From Molanna angustata (taxonomy: Eukaryota > Arthropoda > Insecta > Trichoptera > Molannidae), in the NCBI GenBank assembly GCA_963576475.1, contig OY754984.1, positions 18,501,215 to 18,565,214 of the forward strand: DNA of 64,000 bases, written 5' to 3'. A model generated the notes under the pieces. It did not search any database, had not been told where the DNA came from, and was given only the letters and a program-made list of their open reading frames with translations. A program made the position numbers and the translations under genes. Within the stretch, counting starts at the first letter, position 1, and the number at the start of each line of letters is the position of its first letter. Of the stretch, positions 11,566 through 21,899 are shown one piece after another.

Positions 11566-12516
11566 CCAACGTACCTATTTTTCAATTTGATATACCATCA
11601 TTATTTCTTAACAAATCGTTTTGAAAAAAATAATATAGATAGTTTAGATATTTATAAATAAAAATATACCTTAACTTTTTGATAATGTTCAGTATAAATT
11701 CTTATAGAAAAATAATGGCATACCCCGATTTTCAACGTTTATCATATATTTTTAATAAACTATAAGGCGTAGAGTAATATATTTTTTTTTAAATTAAAGA
11801 AGACAAAAATATCTAGAAAAATATAATGTGATGTTGCATTAATGCTTCATGAGATGGTTTGGCCACTTGGGGAGAATGAACGAAGAACGCCTGACGAAGA
11901 AAATATACAAAGCTGACAGGAACGGAATAAGAGATCGCGGGCGCCCAGGAAAAGGATGGCACGACCATGTAAACGATATTTTGAAAGATGGAAATGTAAG
12001 AAGCATGAACAACAGACGAACATGTATAAGACGATGTATGAATGTTGATGAGGCGATGAATGTGTGTCAAGATAGAAAAATGTGTCGTTCGGTTCTCTCT
12101 GCCTACCCCGTGAGGGACATGGCGTGATGGTATGTATGTATGTATGTATGTTTAGTAAATAAACCTAAAAAACATTTATTTTCAATTCAGCGGCATTGCG
12201 TAATAAAAGTTTTTTTGGTTTATTTACTTAACCTGATGCGTTAATGCAACGTCATATCATATTTTTCCAGGTATTTTGTTCTTCTTTAATTTATAAAAAA
12301 AAAATTGCTCTATACCTTATATTTTTTTAGAAATTTAAGATTTATGTCTAAAATCGGGGTGTGCTTATTATTTTCCTACAAGAATATATACAGAACATAA
12401 TCAAAAAGTTAAGGTATATTTCTCTTTAATAATATCCAAACTAACTAGGTTATTTTTTTCAAAATGATTCGTTTAGTAATAATGATGGTATATCAAATTG
12501 AAAAAAAAGGTACGTT
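11566..12516. mobile_element. long-inverted-repeat element split by an RTE tail
   Basis: Two diverged arms of about 285 bp face each other: left 11566-11849 (ACGTACCTATTTTTCAATTT, ATACCTTAACTTTTTGATAA) and right about 12230-12516, their reverse complement (TTAAGGTATATT, AAATTGAAAAAAAAGGTACG). The middle was interrupted by an RTE 3' fragment at about 11850-12150; without it, the left arm runs GCATTAATGCTTCA then TTTAGTAAATAAACC, as in the right arm. No transposase is present, so it is a MITE or foldback type. Target duplication not resolved. Confidence 0.75.
11850..12150 (+). pseudogene. RTE-type LINE C-terminal fragment
   Basis: A 92-codon frame (11849-12127) reads RWFGHLGRMNEERLTKK, GRPGKGWHDHVNDILKD and ends QDRKMCRSVLSAYP. 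This is the basic C-terminal tail that follows the RT domain in RTE-clade proteins; the same segment appears at 15.2 kb and 60.7 kb. RT and endonuclease are absent, so it is a 5'-truncated insertion. The 3' end is CGTGATGGTATG followed by (TATG)n, the short-repeat tail typical of RTE elements. It lies within the left arm of a long inverted repeat. Confidence 0.82.
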
Positions 12517-13334
12517 ATTTTTTATTTATTTTTATTTTTATTTATTTATTTATTTATGATCATATAAACATATACATTATTTTAATATAAGATAGCCGCC
12601 TCACTAGAATAAATCTGTTCTGAAGCAGCCACCTGTACATTTGTGAAATTATTACATTACAGTAAAAAAACAAAAGAATAAGAAAGCTATAAAAATAAAC
12701 ATTAGGAATACTTACATAATTTTCAATTAAAAAATACAGTTTTAAAAGTGAAATAAATAAAAATAAACACAATATAAACAGACAACAAAAAATAATTAGT
12801 TAAGAAATTATTGTTGCAACGTTACTTTCATTTTGGGTCCTACCCACATCGAGTAGCCACTTGGTACCACGGGCTTTGAATTGAGTTAACCCTTTAAGGT
12901 CCGATGGCAGTTTATTATAAATTCGAGGTGCAGTAAATACAAAAAATCTTTGCCCAAATTTAGTATTCATTTTTGGCACCAAGTAGTTACCCGATATTTT
13001 ACCTCTTGTGTTATTCAAGATGGAGTATTTTTGAGGAGGTTTGTTTTTTAGAAATATAATTAATATTGATCTGGTATAAAGCTGCCTCACATCCAATACT
13101 TTGAAGTTCTTCAGAACAATACCTAAAAGGCTTTTTGTTGATAACTCTTACCACAAATTTTTGTGATTTAATTAGTGGATCCAGTAATGTACGCGCAGCA
13201 CCACCCCAGGCACTAATTGCATAACTGATAATACTCTGGCACAGAGCGTAGTACACCATTTTTAATAGTGAAATGTTCATAAAGCTACGTAGAATTTTGA
13301 ATATATATATTAATCTTCGCACCTTGGCGCTAAC
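12517..13334 (-). pseudogene. Jockey/CR1-like LINE 3' fragment, frameshifted
   Basis: Minus-strand frames at 13011-13330 (KVRRLIYIFKILR, YYALCQSIISYAISAWGG, INKKPFRY) and 12800-13090 (LYTRSILIIFLKNK, APRIYNKLPSDLK) together match the C-terminal thumb and tail of Jockey/CR1-type RT. They are offset by a frameshift near 13085. The catalytic YADD region is missing. The non-coding end (12517-12800) has CCGCCTCACTAGAATAAATC and finishes in (TAAA)n. Similar in layout to the better copy at 18.1-19.7 kb but a different subfamily. A SINE bounds it at 13335. Confidence 0.82.
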
Positions 13335-13550
13335 ATAAATAAATAAATAATAATGAACACTTCCTTGCACCCTGCGCAAGTGGCGAGTTTATTGCCGTAT
13401 GGCAATTTCTTACAACTAACCAGTGTTTCCAGCCCAGAGAAGCAATATTTGCGTGAGAAATAAATTTAAATAAATTTCTCCTCTGCTGGGAATCGAACCC
13501 AGGACGCCCGCACAGAAACCGAACGGCTTACCAACTGTGACACGGCGGTT
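13335..13550 (-). mobile_element. tRNA-derived SINE, family A, copy 1
   Basis: Read on the minus strand it begins with a tRNA-like head: A-box-like CACAGTTGGTAAGCCG and B box GGGTTCGATTCCCAG, followed by AAATTTATTTAAATTTATTT, a body with TTGCCATACGGCAATAAAC and GCGCAGGGTGCAAGGAAGTG, and an (ATT/ATTT)n tail. Pol III transcription is expected from the box pair. Other copies: 27721 (+), 30191 (-), 45761 (+), 48231 (-). Its RT partner is not identified. Confidence 0.9.
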
Positions 13551-13570
13551 GGCCGTGTCACAGTTGGTTG
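13531..13570. repeat. inverted copy of a SINE 5' end
   Basis: CCAACTGTGACACGGC is followed after five bases by GCCGTGTCACAGTTGG, a perfect 16-bp inverted repeat formed by the first bases of the SINE and an extra inverted copy of them. Looks like snap-back synthesis at the 5' end during insertion, or a second inverted truncated copy. Confidence 0.8.
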
Positions 13571-13585
13571 GATATATACATATAT

Positions 13586-13680
13586 GGTTGGATAATTTAT
13601 ATAGCGCCGTTTTCGTGAAAACTCACCTCAAGGGCAGCAGTCACCCTCTTAAGACATAGGTGGTATAAAAGTATCCAATT
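13586..13680 (-). mobile_element. Jockey/CR1-like 3'UTR scrap
   Basis: ATAGCGCCGTTTTCGTGAA and nearby bases are the reverse complement of the sequence just 3' of the Jockey coding end at 44.62-44.69 kb (TTCACGAAAACGGCGCTAT). Only the non-coding tail remains. Confidence 0.6.
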
Positions 13681-14049
13681 TCAACGATCATAATATATTT
13701 TTTCACTGAATAGCATATTATGTAGATGTCAAAGAATATTAGAAAACCAAATCAATCTGGGTAGGTAAATAAACACAATGTATCAAGTGCAATGAAGATA
13801 AATATCCGAATATAAAGTGCACTTTACACGCACGCTGTTTTCATCGCGGCCGCGGTTTTCAACGCTTAAAACAGCATCCAAAATTACAAGTTACTCCAAA
13901 CACCGCTTTACACGCAACGCTTAAAACAGCATCCAAAATACAGGTTACTCCAAACATCGCTTTACAGTACTTTACACGATTATATATGCAAATGTATGAT
14001 ATAATATAAACAAATATATATATATTTTTTTTATTATTGAAACCAAACA

Positions 14050-14290
14050 AAATATAACAATATAGTTACAAACAATAAAAATATTACAAAAAAGTACAAT
14101 TTAAATAAGTTATATGAAACATTTTTTTTATAGGATTATTTGGTATATACCACCTCACTAGGCTAAGCCTGTACCGAGGTGGCAGATTTTTTTTTTTGCG
14201 TTATATCTGACAGAAAAATATTAAACTTGTATTAAACTAAAACTTGTTATAAAATATACCTATTATAAAAATAAAATATAAACTATTGTA
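14050..14290 (-). mobile_element. Jockey/CR1-like 3'UTR fragment
   Basis: The phrase ACCTCACTAGGCTAAGCCTG and a GAGGTGGCAGA block resemble the 3'UTR behind the Jockey-type ORF at 18.2-18.5 kb (AAGGCTTAGCCTGTATGTGG). No coding part is left. Assigned by this similarity only. Confidence 0.5.
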
Positions 14291-14334
14291 GCTTGATCAT
14301 GTTTCCATATATCGAAATATTGCATATATATTTA

Positions 14335-15206
14335 TTTTATTTATTTATACATCTTTTTGTACATAATATAAACAAATATAATTGTACACTGGCGGGCTTA
14401 TTGCCATTAGGCAATTTCTTCCAACCAACCAGATTACAAAGTATGACAACATTGTGTATGTACAACAGCGAATAAAAAAGAGTAAAAGAAATCAAAGAAA
14501 ATACGTATAACACTTAAATACTATTAAAACAAAAAAAAATATAATTCATAGCAAGAAAAAGGATATGGTAAGGACAGGACAGGAAATCGGGATCAGGTGT
14601 TCAAGGATAAATATTCCTTCTTTAGTTTTTTCTTGAAAATACAAAGTGAGTTAGACGACGCAATATCCGGACTAAGGCAATTCCATAATCTTGCTGATTG
14701 TACTTCGAACGAAGAGCTGAGAAATTCTGTATTATGGATAGGTATGGAAAGTGTTGTACATTCAGCAGATCGGAGTGGAAGTCCATGACTGGATAAATAA
14801 GTGAATTTGCTTTTGAGGTACTGTGGCAGGTTTGGGTTCGAGAGAATATTGTACAATAGTGACAAAATGTGTATATTGCGCCGCTGGCGTATCCTGGGCC
14901 AACAAAGAAGATTGCGGTAAGGTGATATGCAATCAAATTTTTTCAACCCAAAGATGAATCTGATACATATATTCTGAAGACGTTCAAGTTTATTGAGATG
15001 CACTTCATTTGCATCCAAGTAGCATACATCGGCATAATCAAGCAATGGAAGAAGAAGTGATTGAGCAAGAATTATTTTGCAACGGAATGGAAGGAAATTT
15101 TTAAGTTTATTAAGTGAATGTAGGGCAAAGAAAATAGATTTACTAACATGCGATACCTGTTCATGCCACGAAAGGTCATCATCGATGAAGATTCCAAGAT
15201 GAAGAT
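14335..15206 (-). pseudogene. Jockey-type LINE, RT C-terminus plus 3'UTR
   Basis: A 207-codon minus frame (14593-15216) begins in the RT palm/thumb region (LHLGIFIDDDLSWHEQVSHV), continues with LLPLLDYADVCYLDANE and HLNKLERLQNICIRFIFGLK, and ends QSARLWNCLSPDI ... KKLKKEYLSL. This is the typical C-terminal third of Jockey-type RT; catalytic FADD, fingers, endonuclease and ORF1 are missing. The first codons (MMVY) come from the neighbouring RTE tail, not this element. The 3'UTR 14335-14592 is duplicated at 6861-7110. Related broken copies: 23105 (+), 48600 (+), 45655 (+, tail only). Confidence 0.9.
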
Positions 15207-15660
15207 ATACCATCACGCCATTTCCCTATTTGGGTAGGCAGAGAGAACCGAACGCCAGACTCCTCTCTCTTGACATACATTCCTTGCTTCATTCACGTCC
15301 ATACATCGTCTCATACACGCTCTTCTATTATTCTTACTTCTAACATCACCATCTTTCAAAATCCCATTTATGTGATCGTGCCAACTTTTTCTTGGCCGAC
15401 CTCTACTTATCGTTCCTCTTTTATCAGCCTTGTATACTTTTTTGTCAGACAGTCATCACTCATTCTTTCTATGTAGCCGAACCACCTTAGGGCATTTATT
15501 TTCATCTTACTTACGATACTTCTTTCAATCATACATTCTCGCCTAATATCCTTATTTCTTATTCTATCATACATCGTTTTACCACACATTCGTCTTAGTG
15601 ACCTCATTTCAACCGCGTTAATTCTACTTTCATGCGTCTTCTGCCATGTCCATCGAAATA
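15207..15660 (-). pseudogene. RTE-type LINE C-terminal fragment, frameshifted
   Basis: The minus frame to about 15407 reads KTHESRINAVEMRSLRRMC, RIRNKDIRRECMIE and MKINALRWFGYIERMSDD. The remaining part of the C-terminal tail continues in another frame to about 15240 and ends in CGTGATGGTAT at 15210. It matches 60709-61048 and 11850-12150. A 5'-truncated insertion sitting directly upstream of the Jockey fragment at 14335-15206. Confidence 0.85.
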
Positions 15661-15920
15661 TTATATACCTAATAAATGTATAGTATAATATAAATATATA
15701 TCGAAAGTTTTGACTCTTTCCAAATAAACAAAATACATCGTGAGCGAATGTCACACGTAAAAGTTAACGCAATCGGCAGCTATGTTGACTAGTTGGTAAC
15801 GACGACAGCTTTACAGATTTCTGTTTTACCAAAAAGGATGAAAACCGCATTGAAAATGGAACACGCGTTGAAACCCCGTCGAAAACCTGAAACCCGTTAT
15901 AAACAGCGTCCGTGTAAAGT

Positions 15921-16160
15921 AGACATAAAAGGCATATCCGCCCTTCAGCTGACGGCAATGTTTGGGTCAACTTACTTGTGCGAGTCTGCATTTTCTGAAA
16001 TGAAGATAACTAAGTCAAAATATCGCCATCGACTAACTGACGAACATAATTATGTCATCATGCTTGCGATTAGCACTCGGTATTTACGTACCATCTTATG
16101 AAAATTATGCTGAGGACATGCAGTGCCAAGCTTCAACATCCAAAGTCACTCTTTAGTTAA
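15921..16160 (+). pseudogene. hAT-type transposase C-terminal relic
   Basis: The plus frame from about 15921 reads MFGSTYLCESAFSEMKITKS followed by KYRHRLTDEH and MLAIS. This is the hAT-family C-terminal dimerisation region as found in ZBED5/GTF2IRD2-like domesticated or autonomous hAT proteins. It stops at 16099, but one frame over continues SYENYAEDMQCQASTSK to a stop near 16157, so a frameshift lies near 16092. The upstream catalytic part is absent: the frame before 15921 is MITE-like DNA. A relic, not a functional gene. Confidence 0.8.
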
Positions 16161-16270
16161 ATTTAGACACTAGAACTCGTTTGTTTTGTAAGAACCAATA
16201 TACTTGAAATTTTGAATAGTTATAAGTTTTTTCATTGAAATTTCAGAGCAGACCTGCACTTTTTTCCGCA

Positions 16271-16550
16271 ATCACACGACAGCTGCTGCCAATTATGCGG
16301 TGATATGCGGTTCGATGACGGCTATCTCTGTTAAAGGTGCGATTTGAAGTGCCCTATATTTCAATGTAATCACACGACAGCTGCTGCCAATTAAAGTGTG
16401 ATATGCGGTTCGATGACGGCTATCTCTGTTTAAGGTGCGATTTGAAGCGCCCTATATTTCAATGTAATCACACGACAGCTGCTGCCAATTATAGTGTGAT
16501 ATGCGGTTCGATGACGGCTATCTCTGTTTAAGGTACGATTTTAAGCGCCC
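16271..16550. repeat. 98-bp tandem repeat, about 2.9 units
   Basis: ATCACACGACAGCTGCTGCC starts at 16271, 16369 and 16467, an exact 98-bp spacing. Each unit carries GCGGTTCGATGACGGCTATC and ends GCGCCCTATATTTCAATGTA. The third unit runs into the coding end of the adjacent Jockey-type ORF, so the array looks like amplified LINE 3'-end sequence. Confidence 0.85.
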
Positions 16551-16949
16551 TGTATTCCAATGGAAAATATCTACCTCGTCCGAGAGTGAGTTCAATTTTT
16601 CCATAATACGCACCATAGTGCTGCGGGCCACCACATCCGTTCTGGAATGGGGGACATTCAGAAGATTATATCCTCTATCCCTTATGTAGTTGGGTGGTAC
16701 AAAAAGCGATAGCCTTTCTAACAGTTCTGAACAAACAATAAGATTGTTAAAAATCTTGAAGCCGGTCAAAAGTAGTGCGTTATCACGCCTTCTTTCAAGA
16801 CTCATATAAGAACAGGACGTCAAAAGTACTGGGTGGTGTATGTATGTCGGATATACTGCATGCATCCGCATGTACAGATACCTCATGAACTTCTTCTGAA
16901 CTTGCTCCAAGATATCAGAATATTTTCTTACCTTGACTAAAAAATGCAT
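16518..16949 (-). pseudogene. Jockey/CR1-like RT C-terminal fragment
   Basis: The 143-codon minus frame reads ILEQVQKKFMRYLYMRM, LERRRDNALLLTGFKIFNNL and LSLFVPPNYIRDRGYNLLNV. These are hallmarks of the post-RT region of Jockey/CR1-type proteins (the 'iE.vQ..f.r.l' block and 'R.......L.. ..N' block). The start codon is only the first Met of the fragment. Catalytic RT motifs are upstream and missing. The last codons overlap the 98-bp tandem array that follows it. Confidence 0.82.
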
Positions 16950-17834
16950 AATGTGTGGAAAACCAATATCTATGCCACATTACCCCTACCTAGACGATAA
17001 ACCTGCATCACACATATGTGGCAGCGCCTGGTGGACTGCAACATGTACGGCCCGGGATTCTCGAAGGCTTCCGAAGATTTACGAAGATCGACGAATCACA
17101 GCGCACCGCTGTTGATTCAAGCCAATATACCTACAGATTATTTTCGTGTGTTGATCGTTGAAAAGGTTAGAGTCGCGTTTAATTTTAACCATTAGTTCTG
17201 ACCCACGACATCACAAATTTATCAAGTCATTTTTTATATTGTATTTTCAATTGTTACGAAAAAACCAGTGTTAATCATGTAAGTAGTTCTTTGATTGAAA
17301 CCCTTCATCACAATAAAATTATATATTATCAATTATTTAATTAACTGACATAAGCAATATCATACTTGGAGGTTTATGTTTTATAAAAAAACAGTCAATC
17401 GCTGCTAACAATGTAATCTAGTTTGAAATATGATATTTTTTAAATTTTCTGTCATATAGATCTTTCTTTTTTTATGATTTGCAATACATTTTTTTTTGCT
17501 TGCCTACTTTGCATGTATAGTATAATATACTATACATGTGATTATATTTTTTTGTTATTTATTTTGTTTTATTATTTAGTTTTTATTTTCCTAAGTATGT
17601 ACCCATCTTTTGATATTATAGTTCTTTTATTTTTTTTACACTATTATTATTTTTTTATCAAATTTTTGTTGTTTTATTGTATAGTTTTTAATTTTTTTAT
17701 TATGATAATTATTATTTTTTCTTTTTTTTCGAAGTGCGTATATTGTTTTTGTATATTTTAATGATTTTTATATCTCAATTTGTATACCTGAGTAGGTACC
17801 TATATTTTTTATTTTTAATTGTAATTTTTTTTTC
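16950..17834. other. AT-rich DNA with a perfect palindrome
   Basis: No gene. T-rich frames at 17474-18039 are low-complexity translations. At 17512-17538 CATGTATAGTATAATATACTATACATG-type sequence forms a perfect short palindrome, apparently chance or a tiny hairpin in AT-rich DNA. Confidence 0.5.
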
Positions 17835-18146
17835 CACTTCTTCTTCTTTTTCTTCTTCTTTAGCCGTCTCTCCACTGCTGGATGTAGGCCTCTTCAAAAT
17901 CCTTCCATTTATTTCGGTCCATGGCTCGTCTCGGCCAGTTTCTACCCGCAACAGGGACAATATCGTCCGCCCATCTTTTCATCGGTCGACCTATTCCCCG
18001 TTTATTTCCCCATGGTCTCCACCTCTGTTCCCTGTCTAGCAACGTGACCTGCCCATTGCCACTTTAATCTTGCTACATGGTCCATAATGTCGACAACCTT
18101 GGTCTGGCGTCTGATCTCTTCATTTCTTATTTTATTTCTCAGACTT
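17835..18146 (-). pseudogene. RTE-type LINE, 3' part (C-terminus) downstream of the Jockey insertion
   Basis: The minus strand reads SLRNKIRNEEIRRQTKVV, HVARLKWQWAGHVARQ, then after a frameshift near 18040 DREQRWRPWGNKRG, PMKRWADDIVPVAGRNW and EEAYIQQWRDG-stop. This is the canonical RTE C-terminal tail; the stop at 17860 is followed at once by a GAAGAAGAAAAAG tail, the short 3' end usual in RTE. It is the continuation of the frame that breaks off at 19732; the two parts were separated by the insertion at 18147-19726. Confidence 0.93.
18142..18146. repeat. target-site duplication, left copy (GACTT)
   Basis: GACTT here and at 19727-19731 flank the Jockey-like insertion. Removing the insertion and one copy restores an uninterrupted RTE frame (LGIS-LRNKIRN), which supports the assignment despite the short length and the ambiguity caused by the adjacent T-run. 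Confidence 0.85.
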
Positions 18147-19726
18147 TTTTTTTTTTTTTTTTTATTTATTAAACAAATTTCGGTACATAGTATAATATAA
18201 ATAGATACAAAAAAGAACATATACACATATTACACAGATCATATTACACATTACACCAAAAATCCCACAAGGCTTAGCCTGTATGTGGGTATACCTAAAT
18301 AAAATTTACAAAGGAAGATGTTGGTTGCGCGTTACAATTAAACAGTTTTTAGACAACGTTTTAAAGGAAAATAAGTATGTACCCACTTATATTAAAACAA
18401 ATCATAAAAAGCAATGAAGTAAGATACACAAAAGTAAACAGATACATGATGACACAAAAGTAAAATATAGATAAACAAAAGAGATAAACACATAGAAAAA
18501 GACAGAAGAGAGAAGAACAAAAAAAAAAATCATAAAAAGAAATCTTGAATGTTGTCATTGTTCTTAAGCCATGTCTTAAGATGACTCACATATTTTGAAT
18601 GGCAATTTAAAGACTTAAGAGACAATGGCAACATATTGTATGATCTGGGAGCTATAAATACAGAATGTCTCTGTGTCGATCTCTTATTGCAATTAGGAAC
18701 TTTGTAAATACTATTCAGACGGTCACTGGTACGATTTTGTGAATTTAACATGAAAATTTCTTTCTTTTTGTGAATAAACTTAAGACATTGTAGTATATAC
18801 AGTTTCCTTAGATTAAATAATCCACTCTCTTTAAATAATTGTTTAGTGGGATATCTGGGAGGTTTGTTGTACATTTTTTTAATTATCATTCTTTGTACGA
18901 TTTCTAATGGAGCAATATGACTGTCCAATACTCCTCCCCATGCAATCATGCCATAAGTCAACATAGATTGTACCAAACTGTAGTATGTCATTTTGACTAT
19001 GTCAGTTTTGACAATACCAAGTAATCTTTTAAATATATACCCCAAGTATCTTATTTTTTTACACAAGTAGTTTACATGATTGTCCCACCTTAGATGTGAA
19101 TCAATGATGATACCTAAATATTTAGTGGAGCTTTCTGTCTTGACCTCTACACATTTGGAGCAATTGTTATCACAGTCATTGTTATGGAATCTAAGGACAG
19201 TGTTACAGGTGGGCGCCGATCTACTATTAGTATAAAATGGGACGTAGAGGGTTTTTTCACAGTTCAAAGAGAGTAAACTTTTATTCAGCCATGTTTTTAC
19301 AACCCGCAAACAAGTATCTGCGTTAGCAAATGTTTCACGCCAAGTTTTTCCGTCATCAGCATAAGACAGTATTATACCAGGGATATCGGCATTACACAGT
19401 TCGTTGATGTAAATAAGAAAGAGTATCGGTCCGAGTACTGTACCCTGTGGGACTCCGTGGATGACCTTTTGTTCAGAGCTGTAATCGTAACCAATTTTTG
19501 TTTTTTGGAATCTCATATTTAAGTAATTTTCTAATAAAGACAAACATTTTCCTTTTATTCCATTTTTATGCAAGCGTTTAATAAGTACATTATGGTTAAC
19601 TGTGTCGAATGCTTTCCTTAAGTCCAAAAATATTGAAAGTGTTTTCTTTCCTCTGTCTAGTTCCTCATGTACGTGTTTGGTAAGCATATACAATGCATCG
19701 TCAGTGCCCAAGTTAGCTCTAAATCC
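18147..19726 (-). mobile_element. Jockey/CR1-like LINE, 5'-truncated, inserted in an RTE
   Basis: A 1.58-kb minus-strand insertion. Coding (about 19726-18530) starts mid-RT at GFRANLGTDDALYML; no upstream start belongs to it. Visible RT motifs are IFLDLRKAFDTVNH (catalytic Asp), GVPQGTVLGPILFLIYIN and SYADD; then KYLGIIIDSHLRWDNHV, LTYGMIAWGG and APRSYNMLPLSLK to a stop at 18530. So about 393 codons of RT palm, thumb and C-terminus are open, while fingers, endonuclease and ORF1 are missing. A 3'UTR of about 365 bp (with AAGGCTTAGCCTG) ends in AATAAATAAA and an A-run. Flanked by GACTT. An open frame without disruptions suggests it is young. Confidence 0.92.
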
Positions 19727-19731
19727 GACTT
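19727..19731. repeat. target-site duplication, right copy (GACTT)
   Basis: Partner of 18142-18146. Confidence 0.85.
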
Positions 19732-21860
19732 ATGCCTAACATTTGCCTCTCCATGGATCGCTGTGCGCATTTAAGTTTGTATGTGGTGTTGGCAGTCAAT
19801 GTCATCGTTTCTAGACCATACGTCATCACAGGGAGGACACACGATTCAAAAACTCTTCGTTTCAAATTAATGGGGATTTCTTTGTTTTTTAGGACATGCT
19901 GGAGTTTGCCAAAAGCAGCCCAGCCGAGACCAATCCTTCTAGGTATTTCCGCTGTTTGGTTTTCCTTCCCTAATGTGATTTTCTGCCCAAGATAAATATA
20001 CTCGTCTACAGCTTCAATCGTTTTGTTGTCGATTTTTAAGCTGTTGCTGGATGAACTCATTATTTTCGTTTTATTTATATTCATCTCCAGGCCAATCTTT
20101 AGGGAAGCTTCGTGCAGATCTTTGATCATGCCACTTAATTCTGCCAGATCTTCACTTACAAGAACTATGTCATCAGCAAATCTGAGATGGGTCAGATACA
20201 TGCCATTTATTTTTATACCCTTTTTTTCCCAATTTAAAGTTTTAAAAACATTTTCCAGGGCAACAGTAAATAGTTTGGGAGAAATGGTGTCTCCCTGTCT
20301 GACGCCTCTACAGATTTTTACTTTTTCCGTTTTTGTTTCTTCGTCAATTTTTACAACCATTGTGGCATGGTCATATATAAATTTAATTAGCCTTGAGTAT
20401 CTTAAGTCGATTCTTGCATCGTTTAGAGCTTGTATTACTCCCCACTGTTCTACCGAGTCAAAGGCTTTTTTATAGTCAACAAATGGATTGTAATATTGTA
20501 TTCGGTGACTTTTTCTATAAGCAGGCGTAGCGTTTGAATATGGTCAATAGTTCCAAAACTTTTTCTGAAGCCTGCCTGCTCTATCGGTTGGTAGAAGTCT
20601 AGTTTCTTAGTTAAACGGTTTGTAAGAATCTTAGTAAGTAATTTGTACAAGTGTGATAATAAGCTGATCGGTCGGTAGTTTTCTAGATTTTCGGGATCTC
20701 CTTTTTTGTGTAAAAGTATAACTTCGGCATTTTGCCAGATTTCTGGTATTATTTGTTGTTCTAGGCACTTATTGAGAAGTATTTTAACTGCTTCAATGAG
20801 CTCTTCGCCGCCTAGTTTTATCATGTCACTTGTCACTTGATCTTCGCCCGGACTTTTATTGTGTTTCATATATTTAAGTGCGTTTATTAACTCATCGTAA
20901 TCAATTTCTGGCATTTCTTCCGATCCGGCGTTTAATATGGTGCCATTATTCTCTACATCATATTGTGTCTTTGATCTGTACAAATCTGTATAAAATTCAT
21001 GTACAGATTCTATTATCTTGTTTTTGTCATTGACTACATCGCCATTTTTGTTTTTAATTCTAATAATATTCGATTTGCCAGTAGTTTTGTTTGATCTAAG
21101 GATTCTCATGTTTTTGTTTGATTCTATCGTGCTCATGATAAGGCTTGTATTATATTTTCGGATATCTTTTCTTATTTCCTTCCTGATAATCTTATTAAGA
21201 GTGTTATATCTGCTTGAGTCTCTGTCAGTTTGTCGTCTTTCCTCAATAAGTTTTATTGTGTTTAATGATAGTTTTTGGTTTTTGCCTGTTTTTCTAAATG
21301 ATATTGTTTTAACAGCTGTCTGAATACTTTCCGTAATTTTATTTGTAAGGTGATTTATATCCATGTTGTGAAGCTCTGGTTCATGTTCTAATTTCTGTTG
21401 TAGTATATTTTGAAATTCTGTTTGGTGTTTGGTAATTGTTTCGATTGTGGGTGTTTTCCTGGGTTTTTTGTGGATCATGTTAAGCCTTTCTAGTTTTTCA
21501 TTTATTCTAAACGAAGCTCTCACCAATCTGTGGTCGCTTCCCGCGTCAAATTGGTTTAGGACCGATATATCTTTACAGTATTTCAATTTGTCTGTAATAA
21601 CAAAGTCAATTTCATTTTTTGTCCTACCGTCGGGACTTTTCCATGTCCATTTTCTTTGTTTTTTCTTCATGTAAAATGTGTTTGCGCAGTATAATTGTTC
21701 ACATTGCAGGTAGTCTAAAAGTGTTTCTCCTCTTACATTTCTCTTACCCAGACCAAATTTACCAATGTAGTGCGGATCCCCAAGCTGCCTCTCTCCCAAT
21801 TTTGCATTAAAATCTCCTATTATTATACTAAGTTGTGCATTTTCCAATTTTCTCGCCATT
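19732..21860 (-). pseudogene. RTE-type LINE, endonuclease-RT, 5'-truncated and frameshifted
   Basis: First frame (21859-20450, 469 codons): apurinic endonuclease C-terminal half with GDFNAKLGERQLGDPHY near residue 15, a DFVITD block near 85 and catalytic AGSDHRLVRA near 106-115, then a linker and the RT start (LINALKYMKHNKSPGEDQ, PISLLSHLYKLLTKIL, PIEQAGFRKSFGTIDHI). A frameshift near 20490 moves the frame; the second part carries FVDYKKAFDSVEQWG, GVRQGDTISPKLF and the catalytic HLRFADDIVLVS, then LPVMTYGLETMTL and RSMERQMLGIS, where the Jockey insertion interrupts it. The endonuclease N-terminus is missing; around 21840-21900 short GAGAAAATTG-type repeats mark a rearranged 5' edge. RTE-clade assignment is secure from motif order and the tail at 17.8-18.1 kb. 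Confidence 0.94.
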
Positions 21861-21899
21861 TCTCAATTTTCTCGCATTTTCCAATTTTCTTTTTCCACT

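Larger units (their letters stand above)
13810..15921. mobile_element. possible MITE split by LINE fragments
   Basis: ACTTTACACGCACGCTGTTT at 13813 and its near reverse complement AAACAGCGTCCGTGTAAAGT ending at 15921 look like 20-bp terminal inverted repeats. Near the left end AACGCTTAAAACAGCATCC is repeated twice; near the right end are AACACGCGTTGAAACCC-type sequences. The interior is occupied by a LINE 3'UTR, a Jockey fragment and an RTE fragment. The right end abuts hAT-like coding sequence. No matching target duplication was found. Confidence 0.4.

Noticed and set aside
16933..17115. CxxC-containing 60-codon frame (KKCIMCGKP) as a zinc-finger exon
   Set aside because: One CxxC only, no pairing Cys/His, and the frame starts inside the reverse strand of a LINE fragment.
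17474..18039. hydrophobic plus-strand frames
   Set aside because: T-rich low-complexity DNA, and the second half is antisense to the RTE C-terminus.
20023..21810. plus-strand frames of 80-150 codons
   Set aside because: Shadows of the RTE coding strand on the minus strand.
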